Origin: Cryptomeria japonica
Lineage: Eukaryota > Streptophyta > Pinopsida > Cupressales > Cupressaceae
NCBI RefSeq assembly: GCF_030272615.1
Contig: NC_081406.1
Coordinates: 483,011,900-483,075,899, forward strand
Length of the DNA: 64,000 nt
Direction of reading: 5' to 3'
Part shown: positions 32,831 to 44,171 of the stretch, in pieces
How positions within the stretch are numbered: the first letter of the stretch is position 1
Layout: every line of letters begins with the position of its first letter
Position numbers and translations under genes: made by a program
The notes under the pieces: generated by a model
Seen by the model: only the letters and a program-made list of their open reading frames with translations
Database searches by the model: none
What the model was told of the DNA's origin: nothing

Positions 32831-34765
32831 TATAAAGTCCTTTGGCTGGTGAATTTAAGTGACAGTGATCGGTTGAACAAGTCAACGCAAAATTAGAACA
32901 CATGCCTAAAAATGATTAAGACAAGAAATATTTAGGGTTTTAGCCTTGAGGTTGTTTGCAAAGGGTTTTAGCCCATTTTTTGGTATCTCAGATCAGCTAT
33001 CTATGATGGGTTAACGGTGGCATGAAATAACAACACTTACACTCTTCCCATGGCCTCTAGGTCATATCTGCTACATGTAAATCATCTAGTGCTCGCTACC
33101 AATATTGTACATCTTTCACATACTAGTATCTTAGTATTTTATATAATCCAAATACATAGGACTCCCTAGGTAAATTCTATACTCACCCTATCCCAATCGA
33201 GCAAAGATTTAGAATGTGCTCCCATACCCACACTTGTAGTAGCATAGAGGAGCTAATGCTATACACTCTATGTGCCATAAAATACATATCCTTTTAGACG
33301 TGTGCTAGCCCCTCATACAAGAAATTTTCTCCGATGTACCATCTCTACTACACAATTTACTAGCCTAATTGAAAATCATCACCCACTCTTGTTAGATAGA
33401 AGTATGCCATCAATAAGAACTATCATGGATAAGGGCAGTACTAGTAGTCACCCCTACATCTATTTATGTTTAGGTATCTACCATGTTTTGGTATATCTAT
33501 TATCCCAAATAACCTACTGAATGTTATTTCTAGATCTATCTCTAATGTATATATTAGCCACATGTAGATCAACACCAACCATATCCTCATATGTCTTCTA
33601 GATTCACCATTATCTTTCCTATAAAGAGATGGAATATAACTTTCTTTGATCTCCATTTCATTGCTATAACTATCAACATTTTCTAGTACACAAGGTTCAA
33701 AAGAATCTTCATAGTTTACTAATATAGATCAACCACCCTTAGGACACATCCATATTTATGAATTTATTTACAAAGATTGATAAATTACAAAACCCACAAC
33801 TTCTTTTCAAATAAACTAAATGGTAGTTACTTTACAAAATATCACCATACCCATGCGTTACATTACTTGTGCATTCACCACTTTGTGTCTAATTTGTGTC
33901 ATTTGTATGTACTATTTTGCATACATGCTCTCTTCCTTGATACATCTACCTCATTAGTGAAACATTTTCTACTTTTTTGTCATGTATCTTCTCATTTACA
34001 CACATGCTTTTCTTTTTCACATATCTACTTGATTTTTTTGCATGCATCACTTTGTAGTACATTTTTCACTTTACAATGGATTTTTCGTAACCCTTTGCAT
34101 ATACATTAATAACTATACATCTACGTAACCTACAAGTGCATCTACTATAAGTCCCTATACATTTGGTAAATCAAGTTTTTCCTAATTTGATAAATCCACT
34201 TCCTACCCAACTTCTATCCCACATTTATTAGCCTTAAGCTCACTAAATGATCTAGTTCTTAATACTTGCTGCTAGAATACTACCCATTGGATGTCATTAC
34301 TACCTTTCTTCCTTCACAAAACCCTTGTGGATTGGTACACAATCTATTTTTTTATTCATCTGCTCTTCTTCTTCTCTCTAAATTTCTATAAGCTATGGGT
34401 ATAATGACTTATTTTTATCCCTCACACTAAATATTTACTCCCAATCATCATAATCTCTACTCTCATTTTTCATTTTTAATATATTTTCTTCTATTTTTAT
34501 TCTTCTTGTTCTCATTTTCTCTCTATTATCTATTTTTTCTCATCATTTTTTCCTTTTGAGATCTCACCCATTCTTTCTTACACTTGAACTCTCAAGGGGC
34601 ATTATCTAACCATCATATTTCTGATTTTTCTAACAAATGAAGGCGTCATGCCACCCCTTTTCATTAAAAAATATTATATTTTATTCCTCTTTAAAATAAT
34701 ATTATTTTACTACTATTTCTAAGAGAGTCAAAATGTTTGACACTTGAAATTGATACATTGTTATT
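32831..34765. other. AT-rich stretch without recognisable gene
   Basis: No domain, element end or RNA gene was recognised. Small frames (33302-33520, 33777-34109) consist of common low-complexity residues. Pyrimidine-rich patches occur at 34360-34560. Confidence 0.5.
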
Positions 34766-34787
34766 TTAGGTCATCACTCATTATTTT

Positions 34788-35411
34788 ATTTTATTTTTAT
34801 CAGTAATGGGTAGAAGCTGAATCACTTTTTGACTAGAGCTATGAACTAGGGAGACCACTTTTTTTAGGGGCCTCATCCTCAGATTTGATCGGCATTAATA
34901 CCCTTATATCTCCTTTTTGTCGTCCATTCCTTCCATACTCATGCAACCCTTATCTCTCCACTTCTCCTTATCCCTCCATTGCATTGAGTATCTCCTTATC
35001 TCTCCATCTATGACCCCTTATCATAGTCCTATTTTCCATGACCACATCTTTGCCAACCTAGTTCAAATCCATGGGCTTTTTTTTTTTTCCATTGATAGTC
35101 CTCTTCCTTCATGGTGTCCTGCAAGGTCAGAAAGGTCGATTTCCCAACTCGCTAGCCATATTAGGCCGACCATATCAATATGCTCCTACCCACATCTACC
35201 ACCATGTCAATATTGTATGAGTATTAACACCCCAATTCCTCAAGCCTTTGACATCACGGGTGTTGCCTTGGTCCATGTGGGCAACATCCAAAACGTTGAG
35301 CGATTGGCTAGGCGAGAGATTCAACAGTCGGTGGAGGGCTTTGAACAAGCTTAAATCGAAGGCCTCCCAAGTAGGAGGCGTATAGCTTACCACTGCGTTG
35401 CAGGGTCATCC
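34788..35411 (-). mobile_element. 624-bp retroposon with tRNA-like head and 22-bp target duplication
   Basis: It is flanked by identical 22-bp direct repeats at 34766-34787 and 35412-35433 (starting TTAGGTCATCACTC). On the minus strand it ends in an A-rich tail (ATAAAAATAAAAT) next to the left repeat, as expected for LINE-mobilised RNA. The head at 35411 begins GGATGACCCTGCAACGCAGTGG, close to a polymerase III A box (GCAGTGGTAAGC), and a weak B-box-like CTTCGATTTAAGC follows about 35 nt later. The length is long for a plant SINE. An internal A12-type run lies near 35080, so it may be a composite. The plus-strand frame 34917-35354 is not considered a gene. Confidence 0.7.
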
Positions 35412-35714
35412 TTAGGTCATCACTCATTATTTTTTTTATATTAATCATTTGATTTTAAATTTTGTTTGAAAATTAATTAGATAATATTTAATTAATTAAA
35501 TTACTATCCATTCAATATTTGTTCGGTATTATTCCTAACATTCAATTCATTAAATTCCCCTCTATAGTCTACTTTAGATAAACAATTCTAAATGTATATT
35601 TACCTAAGTTCATTTCATCCCATCAAAAATTAAATAAATATCAATATTTATTTACTTTTCTTACTTTATATACTTTTCATTAACCAACTAAAACACATAA
35701 ATTATGTTCCTAAG

Positions 35715-36049
35715 TGTAAAGGTGTAATTTGGAATTAGGGTTTCACCAATTAAGATAATAAAACCACTAACTAACCAAATTAACCATACATGGAAAGAAG
35801 AGGGTAAATCTAATAGATCTAGCCACAATTTGATTGGAAAAGGGGTTGAGAATACTAATTAGATTTACCAATTTGTTGTCTCCTTCTTTCTAGTTGAAAA
35901 TTGGATGTGAATTGTGAAACTCGCACAAAATAAGGGATAATTGAAGAGAGACAATGAAAATAGACTGCTATAGATGTCCCATGGAGCTACAAACTAAGAT
36001 TTGGGTAAAAGAAGATATTTAGAACATGTAACCAGAAGTTTGACCTGAT
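35715..36049 (-). repeat. Left direct repeat (probable 3' LTR)
   Basis: It starts TGTAAAGGTGTAATTT and pairs with 41461-41796 over its full length with scattered substitutions. Similarity ends after TGAT on the right side, without a clear CA. Sequence just beyond contains, on the minus strand, an AAAAGAGGAGCAGGG purine stretch that could be a polypurine tract. Confidence 0.7.
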
Positions 36050-38832
36050 TTTTTAGACCAGGTAGTATAGATTCACCCTGCTCCTCTTTTGCTTTGTCAA
36101 AAGCTGAACCTATTTGTCGTTGTCAATTCTACCAGAATTCCTAAGTATAGCTCTTGAGCCTGTTCCTTGTACACAAAAAGATAGAATAAAGTGTTGTGGA
36201 TAGGGGTTTTCCTTAGGTCAAACCCCGATTTAGGACTTAACCTTGAATTGAATAATGTAAATACTTAATTCTAGGAGATATACCTTAGATTTGTAATTGT
36301 TGATGGAAGGATTGATGATGCAATGCTCTTTGAATGTAATGACAAATGTTGAATGTAATGGCATAAAAACACATGAACATGAAAACCCTAATAAAAAACA
36401 CATGCTTGCATGAATATTGATGTAACTTTTCTCCATAATGCTTGAAGGATGAAATGTTGCCTTGAATATCTAAAAAATGCTTGATGATGAATACTTGACA
36501 GATGCACAAATATTATGGATAAATAATGGGTGTCAAAATGAATTGATAGGATGTCTTTACATAGGGTTCCCTAGGTAAATTACCAATTAGGTTGACCTCT
36601 AATGGTCAAGTGTAGCCATGTGGACCAAAATCCATTGGGGAGGGGGAGTGTCTGCTCGGTCCCAAATTAGAGTCTGTTTAAGGGGGCACCTTGATCTAGG
36701 ACTAGGTGTGGAGCACCCTTGTCCTCCAAAATCAAGACCAAAAACTCAAAGACTAAGGGAGGACAGTTCCAGGATGGAACCCACCTAGTGGTGTCAACAA
36801 GTGACATTGAGGTTGGAGTAAAAGGGACCAAAACAAGCCTAGGGGAATGAAAATGGGACACACTAAAGTAGGAGCATAAACATGATGTGTGAATTATACC
36901 GGTTACAATTTACAACGCTACATTTAGGCCCCACTTTAACATGAGTATGAGGCTATGCAAATACTCATGGTAAAAAAGAAAGATGATATAGAGGAGCAAC
37001 TAGCAATGAGATCACAAGGAGATAAGACATTGATAATGAACCAAGCCCCCAATATTATGATCTTAACTCACACAGTCACATGAAAGGATACACAAAACAA
37101 AACAAAGACGAAAAGACAAATGAAGACAACAAAGACACACAACACAAGGGGTTAGTACTAAAAACAAAAAGGATCTAAGTCAACTAGTTGAAGAGACCTC
37201 GATAATCAAATGTCTCAGCCACTTATATCATTCTTAGGATGGTATCATAAGAGCACAAGTGGTCACATAAAAAGAGAAAGGGCATACATCAAATGATAAA
37301 CCATGATCCACAAATAGAAAAATTATGATCTCATGGGGAGGAGAGAGGAGATAACATGAACACCACATGCTAGCAAGTTGTGTTATGCTAGGTGACCCAT
37401 AGAAGCATGAATACTCATGGGACAAAATGTTGTGTTATGTTGTGTGATTCATTTAAAGGAGAGCTAGAATAGTCTATAAATTTTTTGTCATGCTAGTTCC
37501 ACTCTCTAAAAAAGAAAGAGTTGGACAGTCTAGCAAGATGTGTTATGCTAGTCAACGCACCCTACTGCATATGTCACTGTCTAGTTTTAGGAGTTAAGCA
37601 TCTCATCTAAGAACTAGGTCTAGTTTCGAGTATGCAACAAATTGTATAAGACTTGTAATTAAAAAAAATGTTTGGTTTCAGGAATATCTCATATAAGAAC
37701 TAGGCTTGGTTTCAATAATGTGTACACCGTAAAAGACATATAAAATGGTTGTGCCTAGTTTTAGGAAGGAAGAATCTCATATAAGAACTGGGTCTGATTT
37801 CAGAATGTACACCCCGTATAAGACATGAACAATAAAAAATAACATATTACAAAGAGGGTGTTATGGATTCCCCCCTTAAGATGTCAACATAAAGGTATGT
37901 TGATGTATTAAGGAAGCTAGAAACAAGCATACACACCTTCAACACCAAGGAGATATCCTTTAGGCAACAATGTACCTAAATCTAAGCTAAAGAGATAGGA
38001 TTCTTAGAATCAAACAAAAAATAGTTGTTAAAGAGATATCTTGCAACAAGTGTGAAGGAAATCCTTTGGAGGAGAAGGAGGAAGAGATCTATGCTTGAAG
38101 ACATCTACCTCCAAGAGGATATTTTGAACAAAAATAACATCATTGTCAAAAAGAAAGAATTCATACCTTCCCCCAATTGCTAGGTAAAGGGATTCTTGAT
38201 GAAGGATAGCACACTTTTGACCCAAAGTGAGGGGTTTGCATATAATAGACATACATTACCAAGTGAGAAAGAGGTTGTACACAAGGATGTACACACCTCT
38301 TTCATAAGAGAGAATCCTTGAGAAAACAAATAACTTCACACAAGGAATAATATCATATCATAAGCAAACACCACTCAACAAAGGAAAAGTGGATCCTTGG
38401 TAAGTGATTGCATGCATTCACCAAGGAGAGATTGTTCATAAGGAACATACCATTTTAAACAAAGAATAGGTCCTAAACAAGGAACACACATGTACTCGCA
38501 TGAAGGATAATTCTATGCAAGAAAGGACATCATGTTATGAAAAATGCAACTCATAAAAGAAAAAGTGAACCATTAGAAAGAGGAAAGAGAGAAAATTATT
38601 GTTAGAGACAAGAATAAATATACTATTATGTTTCTCATTAAGTATGATTGCACTTGGAATTGTACCACCATGAATGACAATGAGCTTCCAATAGGTAAGC
38701 TAACAATGTCACATAGTGAGGAGCAACAAAATATGAACTTGAATTTAATTTGAAATGATCATAAGGAATATTCCATTTATTGTCATATCTTACTTTTATG
38801 ATACCTAAATCAATATATTATTTTATTTTAAT
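36050..38832 (-). other. Internal noncoding region of the old Trp-primed element
   Basis: No gene is supported. At 37575-37835 three imperfect units with CTAGTTTC/CTGATTTC and GTATAAGAC follow each other. A run TTCCCCCCTTAAG at about 37868 would read as a purine tract on the minus strand. The rest (37900-38600) is A-rich with many AAGGA and CACAAGGA words. Confidence 0.5.
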
Positions 38833-38844
38833 TTACAAATCTTG

Positions 38845-38886
38845 ACATTCATTAGTAAAATGCCCATGGATTTGATGACACTTGCA
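38845..38886 (-). pseudogene. gag: Zinc-knuckle remnant of a gag-like protein
   Basis: The minus frame 38833-39063 ends with CKCHQIHGHFTNECQDL, pattern C-x2-H-x3-GH-x4-C. The spacing is the same as in the gag knuckle of the plus Tat element (CEYHRSKGHKTASC, 14370-14411). The upstream part of this frame shows no capsid motif. Confidence 0.55.
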
Positions 38887-40295
38887 AAAAATAGAATTTT
38901 CAAGATGTTGTCTACATTTCCTTCTCCATTTATGCCAAAGAAGAGAAATTAAATTGGTGTGAAGGAGGCTGGACAAAAACATTATCTTGTTGTAATGCCA
39001 AATTGGAATGAGAACATATGGATCCACTCGACAATGGGGGAGGGATGTTGACAAAGGAAGCAATTGGAAACCTAGCTCTTCATTGGAAAAGTGCGATTTC
39101 TCATGAATTTCAAGACTTTGTTACACACATCCTTAAACATGTCTATTGTATCCATGTGTGGAGTAGTCAAGTCCAATGATAAGCCCAAGCACACAACTAT
39201 GTTAACACAACAAGAATCAAATTCACAATGGAAAGAAACAAAACAACTTTATTGACAAAATTGTTTGCACAAAAAGTTTACAATTTGGATTCAATGAGCA
39301 ATAGTTCCTAATTCTATTTTCACTTCAAGCAAGCCTAAAATTTACTTTTCCCTCTAGTGATAACTCGCGGCCTTCGACTCTCTGTTTTGTATTTTTTCTG
39401 CAATTACCCTGCTCAATCTTCTCTTTTGTTCCTTTCTCAAAAATCCAGCTTTTGATTGTATTAACCACCCACCAATTGGAAGTCCAAGGGCAAGGGTTCC
39501 AATCAGAACATGCCACGTAATTGGCCATCATAGAACATCAAAGGTCCTATTGGCATGACTTAGCAATGTCACTGGGAGGCTATCTATGTCTCCTTGACCA
39601 TGGATCCAAAAGACAAACTTGATTATTATTTGGATTATCTAGTGATCAATGGTCTTCGTTGCATCACAACGAACTAATAATCCATTATTAATATCCCTTC
39701 GCAGTCATGAAAACCATCTTATGCCTTGTGGGAACAACCAACCTTCATGCCAAGTCAACAAGGAATCACATATACATGATAAACAAGTGTCGATGAGATA
39801 CTTTTTAAGTCTCCTTGATGCCACAAGAGAGCTCGTCGATGTGACATCACCTCATCGACAAGAGACTCCAAAGAACTATGACCCCACAATGAGAACACAT
39901 AGGAGAGACATGAGCTTGTCATGGAGAAGTTCCTCAAGTCTCTATGATGAAACAACATGCTCAAACAATGAGGAGTCGACAAAATCATCGATGAGAGACC
40001 AACATATTAGAGGAAAACCCTTGTGGTTTGGTCTATGGAACTTATCTTATCAACTCAAAATGCACCCCTAGACACCACTCTAGAATGAACTAGATCAATT
40101 GAAACAAATCAAAGTGAAAACAAAACATCACCCACAGAAATGAACATAGGTACAATGATGAGGATTGTGTTTTTTTTTAAGACGCTCTTGCATCAATGTG
40201 TAGGATCAAATATAAGTGTTGAAATGTATAGAGAGGGGTTGTTTGTAGGTGGAATTGATTGAAGTTTAAAGAGGCCCAATAAAATTCCAAACATG
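38887..40295. other. Unrecognised internal part of the old element
   Basis: No domain was recognised. The frames at 39649-40071 (+) and 39325-39531 (-) are unsupported. Another element could be nested here, but no ends were found. Confidence 0.4.
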
Positions 40296-41100
40296 TCAAA
40301 AATTTTGAGTGCCAAATTCAAGCATCTTAGATTTGCTACAAAAGGAAGGTGTGAAATCTAATGATTTCCAATCATCCTCCAAGAGTTTCTCTATAGGAAC
40401 ATCTTTAGTAGGAGATGGTGTATTTGTCTGAACTGGAGAGAAGATTGTAGGAACTAGAAAAGTATATTGTGCTTCAAATAGTATGTTCTTGTTGGATTCC
40501 AAAGTAAATACTTCATTATTATATGTGTAAGGCACTGCATGATAATCAGGTTGATGATTCACTCCACCCTTAACAACAATTTTTAGTTTTTGTATAGGTT
40601 GAGAGACATCTTTATGAAGGTGAACAACAATGTTAGGTTTCTGAGCAACATGAATGACATTGATTTGATCTTGGTTAGGTTCTTCATTTTTTGGAGAGAG
40701 AGCATTGGAAACATTATAATGATGAGAAATGGTATCACCCTCTTGCTCTAAGGTATCTTTATGATTAAGAAAAAACTTTAGGAAGGTGACAATCATATAT
40801 CATTAATGCTTCATATCTAGGGAGAAGGTCATTAAAATGAAAAGAAGGTATTGTATCACTAGGAAAAGTAGCTACAATATCATCCCCTTGCACCAAATAA
40901 TAATCCTTATGGAGGAGGTACATTTTAGGAGAGGAATGAAAATCATTCTCCAAAACTCCATCTCTAGGAGCGAGATCTTTGAAAGAAGTGTTCAAATTCT
41001 CTTCTTGCACCAATGTGCCCTCATTGGTGGTACCGATTTTGGGAGAGGGTAAATCATAACTATGAGTGAAAGGGAGAACTAAGTTATCATCATATGCATG
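40296..41100 (-). pseudogene. Broken ORF near the primer site of the old element, unknown function
   Basis: Two minus-strand frames (41013-40765 and 40796-40296) join through a frameshift near 40775 into about 260 codons. Recognisable blocks are DYYLVQGDDIVATFPSD, FHFNDLLPRYEAL and KKLKIVV-like basic stretches. No known domain was identified. Its position 360 nt inside the primer site suggests the start of a gag-like or accessory ORF. Confidence 0.45.
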
Positions 41101-41445
41101 AAAGGAAACATTATGAACATCTTAAATGTAACTTGACATTGAACTACAAAATAAGATAAGAAATCCATATGCACTTACGATCAAACAAGAAACTCATATG
41201 CCATGTAACCAAAGTAATGTTCACTCAATATATGCAATGAAATCATGAAAAATTAGACTTGAAACATAATTGAACAATTATGCAACCCACAAGTCAATTT
41301 TATCATAATAAATTAGGATTTTTATGAATTTAACCACTAGACCTATGTAATTTAATTGCAAATATGATGTATGAGTGCAAAATTTATTGTTTAAATGTCT
41401 ATAAATAAAATTCGAGATCATAAATCAGAAATAAGAATGAAAGGA

Positions 41446-41458
41446 GTCGGGTTCACCA
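41446..41458 (-). promoter_or_regulatory. Primer binding site, tRNA-Trp type
   Basis: GTCGGGTTCACCA on the plus strand equals the 3' end of plant tRNA-Trp with CCA, as recalled. It lies two bases from the TG edge of the direct repeat at 41461. Confidence 0.65.
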
Positions 41459-41460
41459 AA

Positions 41461-41796
41461 TGTAATGGTGTAATTTACAATTTGGGTTTCATCAATTAAG
41501 ATAATAAAACCACTAACTAACCAAATTAACCATACATCAAAAGAAACAACAAAATCGAATAGATCTAGCCACAATTTGTTTGGGAAAGGAGCTGAGAATA
41601 CTAATCAGATTTACCTATGCGTTGTCTCCTTCTTTCTAGTTGAAAATTGGATGTGAATTGTGAAACTAGGACCAAAAAAAGAGATAATTGAAGAGATACA
41701 ATGAATTCAAATTGCTACAGATGTCCCATAGAGCCACAAACTGAGATATGGGTAAAAGAAGATATTTAAAACCTGTTCCCAAAAGTTCAACTTGAT
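41461..41796 (-). repeat. Right direct repeat (probable 5' LTR)
   Basis: It pairs with 35715-36049 from TGTAATGGTGTAATTT to CTTGAT. The primer site on its left fixes it as the 5' LTR of a minus-strand element. Confidence 0.7.
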
Positions 41797-43285
41797 ATGC
41801 TTTTCTATTTTTGTAATGCATATTGAAGATTAAAATCTAAGGCAGAATGCATTTTGAGGACTATAGAGTATCATAATGATTATGGTTTTGAGCAGCATAC
41901 TTATGTTAAGGAGTTTGATATATATATAAGAACATTTAGTGCTTTTAGTTAATCTTGTGTGAGAAAAAAACATTTTTTTTTGTGAGTAATTTATAGACTA
42001 CTATATATTTTAATTGAGGTACACACTAAGGCATGATTATAATTAGAATCGAAGATAATATTTAGATATCGATATACTATTTTTAGATATTGATAAAAAA
42101 AATTTAGATAAAAAATTTTCTAATAAAAAATGTTTGATATTATCCATTAAAAAAATATTAATCAATTTAATGACAATAAAAAATATTAAAATAATTATCC
42201 ATAATCAAATCATTATCCTTTGTCTCTTAATGCGGGGAACAATCTATTAAGTCTTGGTGGAATCTTGTACCAACCCTTCTTATCATAAATACATTGAATC
42301 TTCTCTTCCTAATTACATCCCTTTCACACTAATAATATTAGTTTTATTGCCATTGGACTTAGAAAAGCTTAGTGATCCACTTTGAATTAGAAAAGCTTGT
42401 ACGCCTAATTTTCCGACTGAAATTTTTATTGACACTTAAATTTTCCAGTGTACTTTATTCTCGTGCTACTTAGAATTTAGTTATAAAATAGAAATATATT
42501 GAATCGATATTTTAGTTATTCTATATGGGTAAATAATAAAATAGAATTATTGACCAACAAAGAGGTGAATTAATATAAGATTTCTAATATGGAATTTTGC
42601 AATGGAGTATTTATGACGACAATGGATAAGTTTAAGAAAGCTATAAATTAAAGGAAATTTCATTTTATATTGTGTAGATATCTCAGCTTAATTTGTAACC
42701 TTGGTAGAGTTTCTCTATTTTAGGGTCTTTTTATCTCTAATATTTTTAGTATAAGCAAAAATATTATTTAATAAATTAGAAATCAATATCATTTTATCAT
42801 GTAAATTATATTTCGTTATTTGATTGTTATAAAGTTTCATTTTTTATTATGTATAAATTAAGCTTGTCTATAGTTAATTGTAAATTTATTGTGAGTCATT
42901 GATAATCTAATAATCTAATTTATAATTTTGGTTAAGTGTGGGTGAATATATTAGTGTGTCATTTTTTACAAATTTTCATTTAATTATTTATTATGTAGAA
43001 ATCAAATGTGTCTATATTAAATATAAATTTATTTTGAGGTAATGCTAATAATCTAATATATAATTATGGTCTAAGTGCTAGTGAATATACTAGAGCGTGT
43101 CATGTTTTGTAAACCATGCTCATCTAAGTATTGTTGAATGATAGCTAAAACACGATTAAACATTAAGAGATAAATTATTTTGTAAATTAGTTTCTACTAC
43201 ATTATTTTTCTTTACTATGACCTTCATACACTTTAATGAATATATAATATATGCTTCTTACGATATTGTGTTTTTCTTATTATAG
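41797..43285. other. AT-rich stretch, probable intron upstream of the kinase exons
   Basis: No exon with an ATP-binding loop or catalytic Lys was found here. The stretch ends in a pyrimidine-rich splice acceptor (TTTTTCTTATTATAG) at 43285. Confidence 0.5.
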
Positions 43286-43534
43286 GAAGCAATTGATTGG
43301 TTTTGCCAAGAAGTAGAAATTATTATAAGGCAAAGACATCCATATGTGCTTCAACTTATAGGAGCATGCCTCTCTCCTCCCATGACAGCATGGCTAGTCA
43401 CAGAGTTACTAGGTTCACAAACATTAAGAGAGTGGCTTTATGGTCATAAGGACCGCCAAAACCAAAGAACCAAACCTCTTCCACCTTTATCTGATCGACT
43501 ACAAATTGCATTGGAGATATCTCAAGGAATGCAG
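43286..43534 (+). CDS. Ser/Thr protein kinase (TKL/Raf-like), internal exon
   Basis: An 83-codon exon, open throughout, with acceptor TATTATAG at 43285 and donor GTCAAT at 43535. It encodes the alpha-C helix and hinge of a kinase N-lobe: CQEVEIIIRQRHPYVLQLIG (the Glu of EVEI would pair with the catalytic Lys), then AWLVTELLGSQTLREWL (hinge) and LQIALEISQGMQ. The product would phosphorylate Ser/Thr residues of protein substrates; partners cannot be told. The RHPxVLxLIGAC style is typical of plant Raf-like kinases. The exon for the Gly-rich loop and catalytic Lys was not found within 1.5 kb upstream, so it lies farther away, perhaps beyond the inserted element, or is lost. Confidence 0.8.
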
Positions 43535-43953
43535 GTCAATTTATTATCAACCCAAGCTTTGATGTGTGTACTTTATTATTTATATCACAATTACATGCAA
43601 TATATCAATTATATTATACATAGTAAATTCAATCTAGAATTAATTTTTTAAAATATGTTAGGTACATTTATAAAATTGATACATCAACTCAAGGATTGTA
43701 CTCGTTGAAGTAGCTAGTTTTCTTTTTTAATTTTTTTTTAAATAAATGAACTATATATTTTTCTTGTATATTTTAGTAATATAGTTTTTTATTTTTATTT
43801 CATCTATCTTTAGGTTTGTAAACCATATTTATCTAAACTTAAAATATAGTATATCATTATTATACTTATCAATGTTCTATACATGTATTATTATTCTATT
43901 TAATTATTATACATAATTGATCTCTTTAACTAATATTTTATGTTTGATTATAG

Positions 43954-44171
43954 TATCTCCATGGACAAAAACCTAAGGTTTTACATCGTGACTTAAAGCT
44001 TAGTAACATATTCTTGGATGATAACCACCATGTTAAACTTGGAGATTTTGGTCATGCTCGCTTTCTAGTAGATGGTGAACTTGCTCTCACTGGGGAAACA
44101 GGAACATATGTCTACATGGCTCCAGAGGTTATAAAGTCTCAACCATATGATGAGAAGTCTGATGTTTACAG
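43954..44171 (+). CDS. Ser/Thr protein kinase (TKL/Raf-like), catalytic-loop exon
   Basis: It joins in phase to the exon ending at 43534 across a 419-bp intron (acceptor TTGATTATAG at 43953). It encodes YLHGQ, the catalytic loop HRDLKLSN, the DFG magnesium motif, an activation segment with TGETGTYVYMAPE and the start of SDVY. All catalytic residues of this part are present and there is no stop. The donor GTTTGTGG at 44172 leaves phase 2. The next C-lobe exon (expected to begin in SFG) was not recognised before the window end. It could be a live gene with long introns or a fragment; the unbroken frame and clean splice sites favour a gene or a recent fragment. Confidence 0.82.

Larger units (their letters stand above)
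35715..41796 (-). mobile_element. Old Trp-primed LTR-type element with 335-bp direct repeats
   Basis: Direct repeats at 35715-36049 and 41461-41796 (335 and 336 bp) look like LTRs; on the minus strand they end CCATTACA. Next to the right repeat lies GTCGGGTTCACCA (41446-41458), a tRNA-Trp-type primer site, so the element is in minus orientation. Inside are a broken ORF (40296-41100), a gag-type zinc knuckle (38845-38886) and a CTGGTTTC-type repeat (37575-37835) shared with the Tat elements' 3' region. No RT or integrase was recognised. Target duplications were not found and the outer LTR edge is uncertain. Confidence 0.6.

Noticed and set aside
34917-35354. 145-codon plus-strand ORF
   Set aside because: It lies antisense inside the tRNA-headed retroposon and shows no domain.
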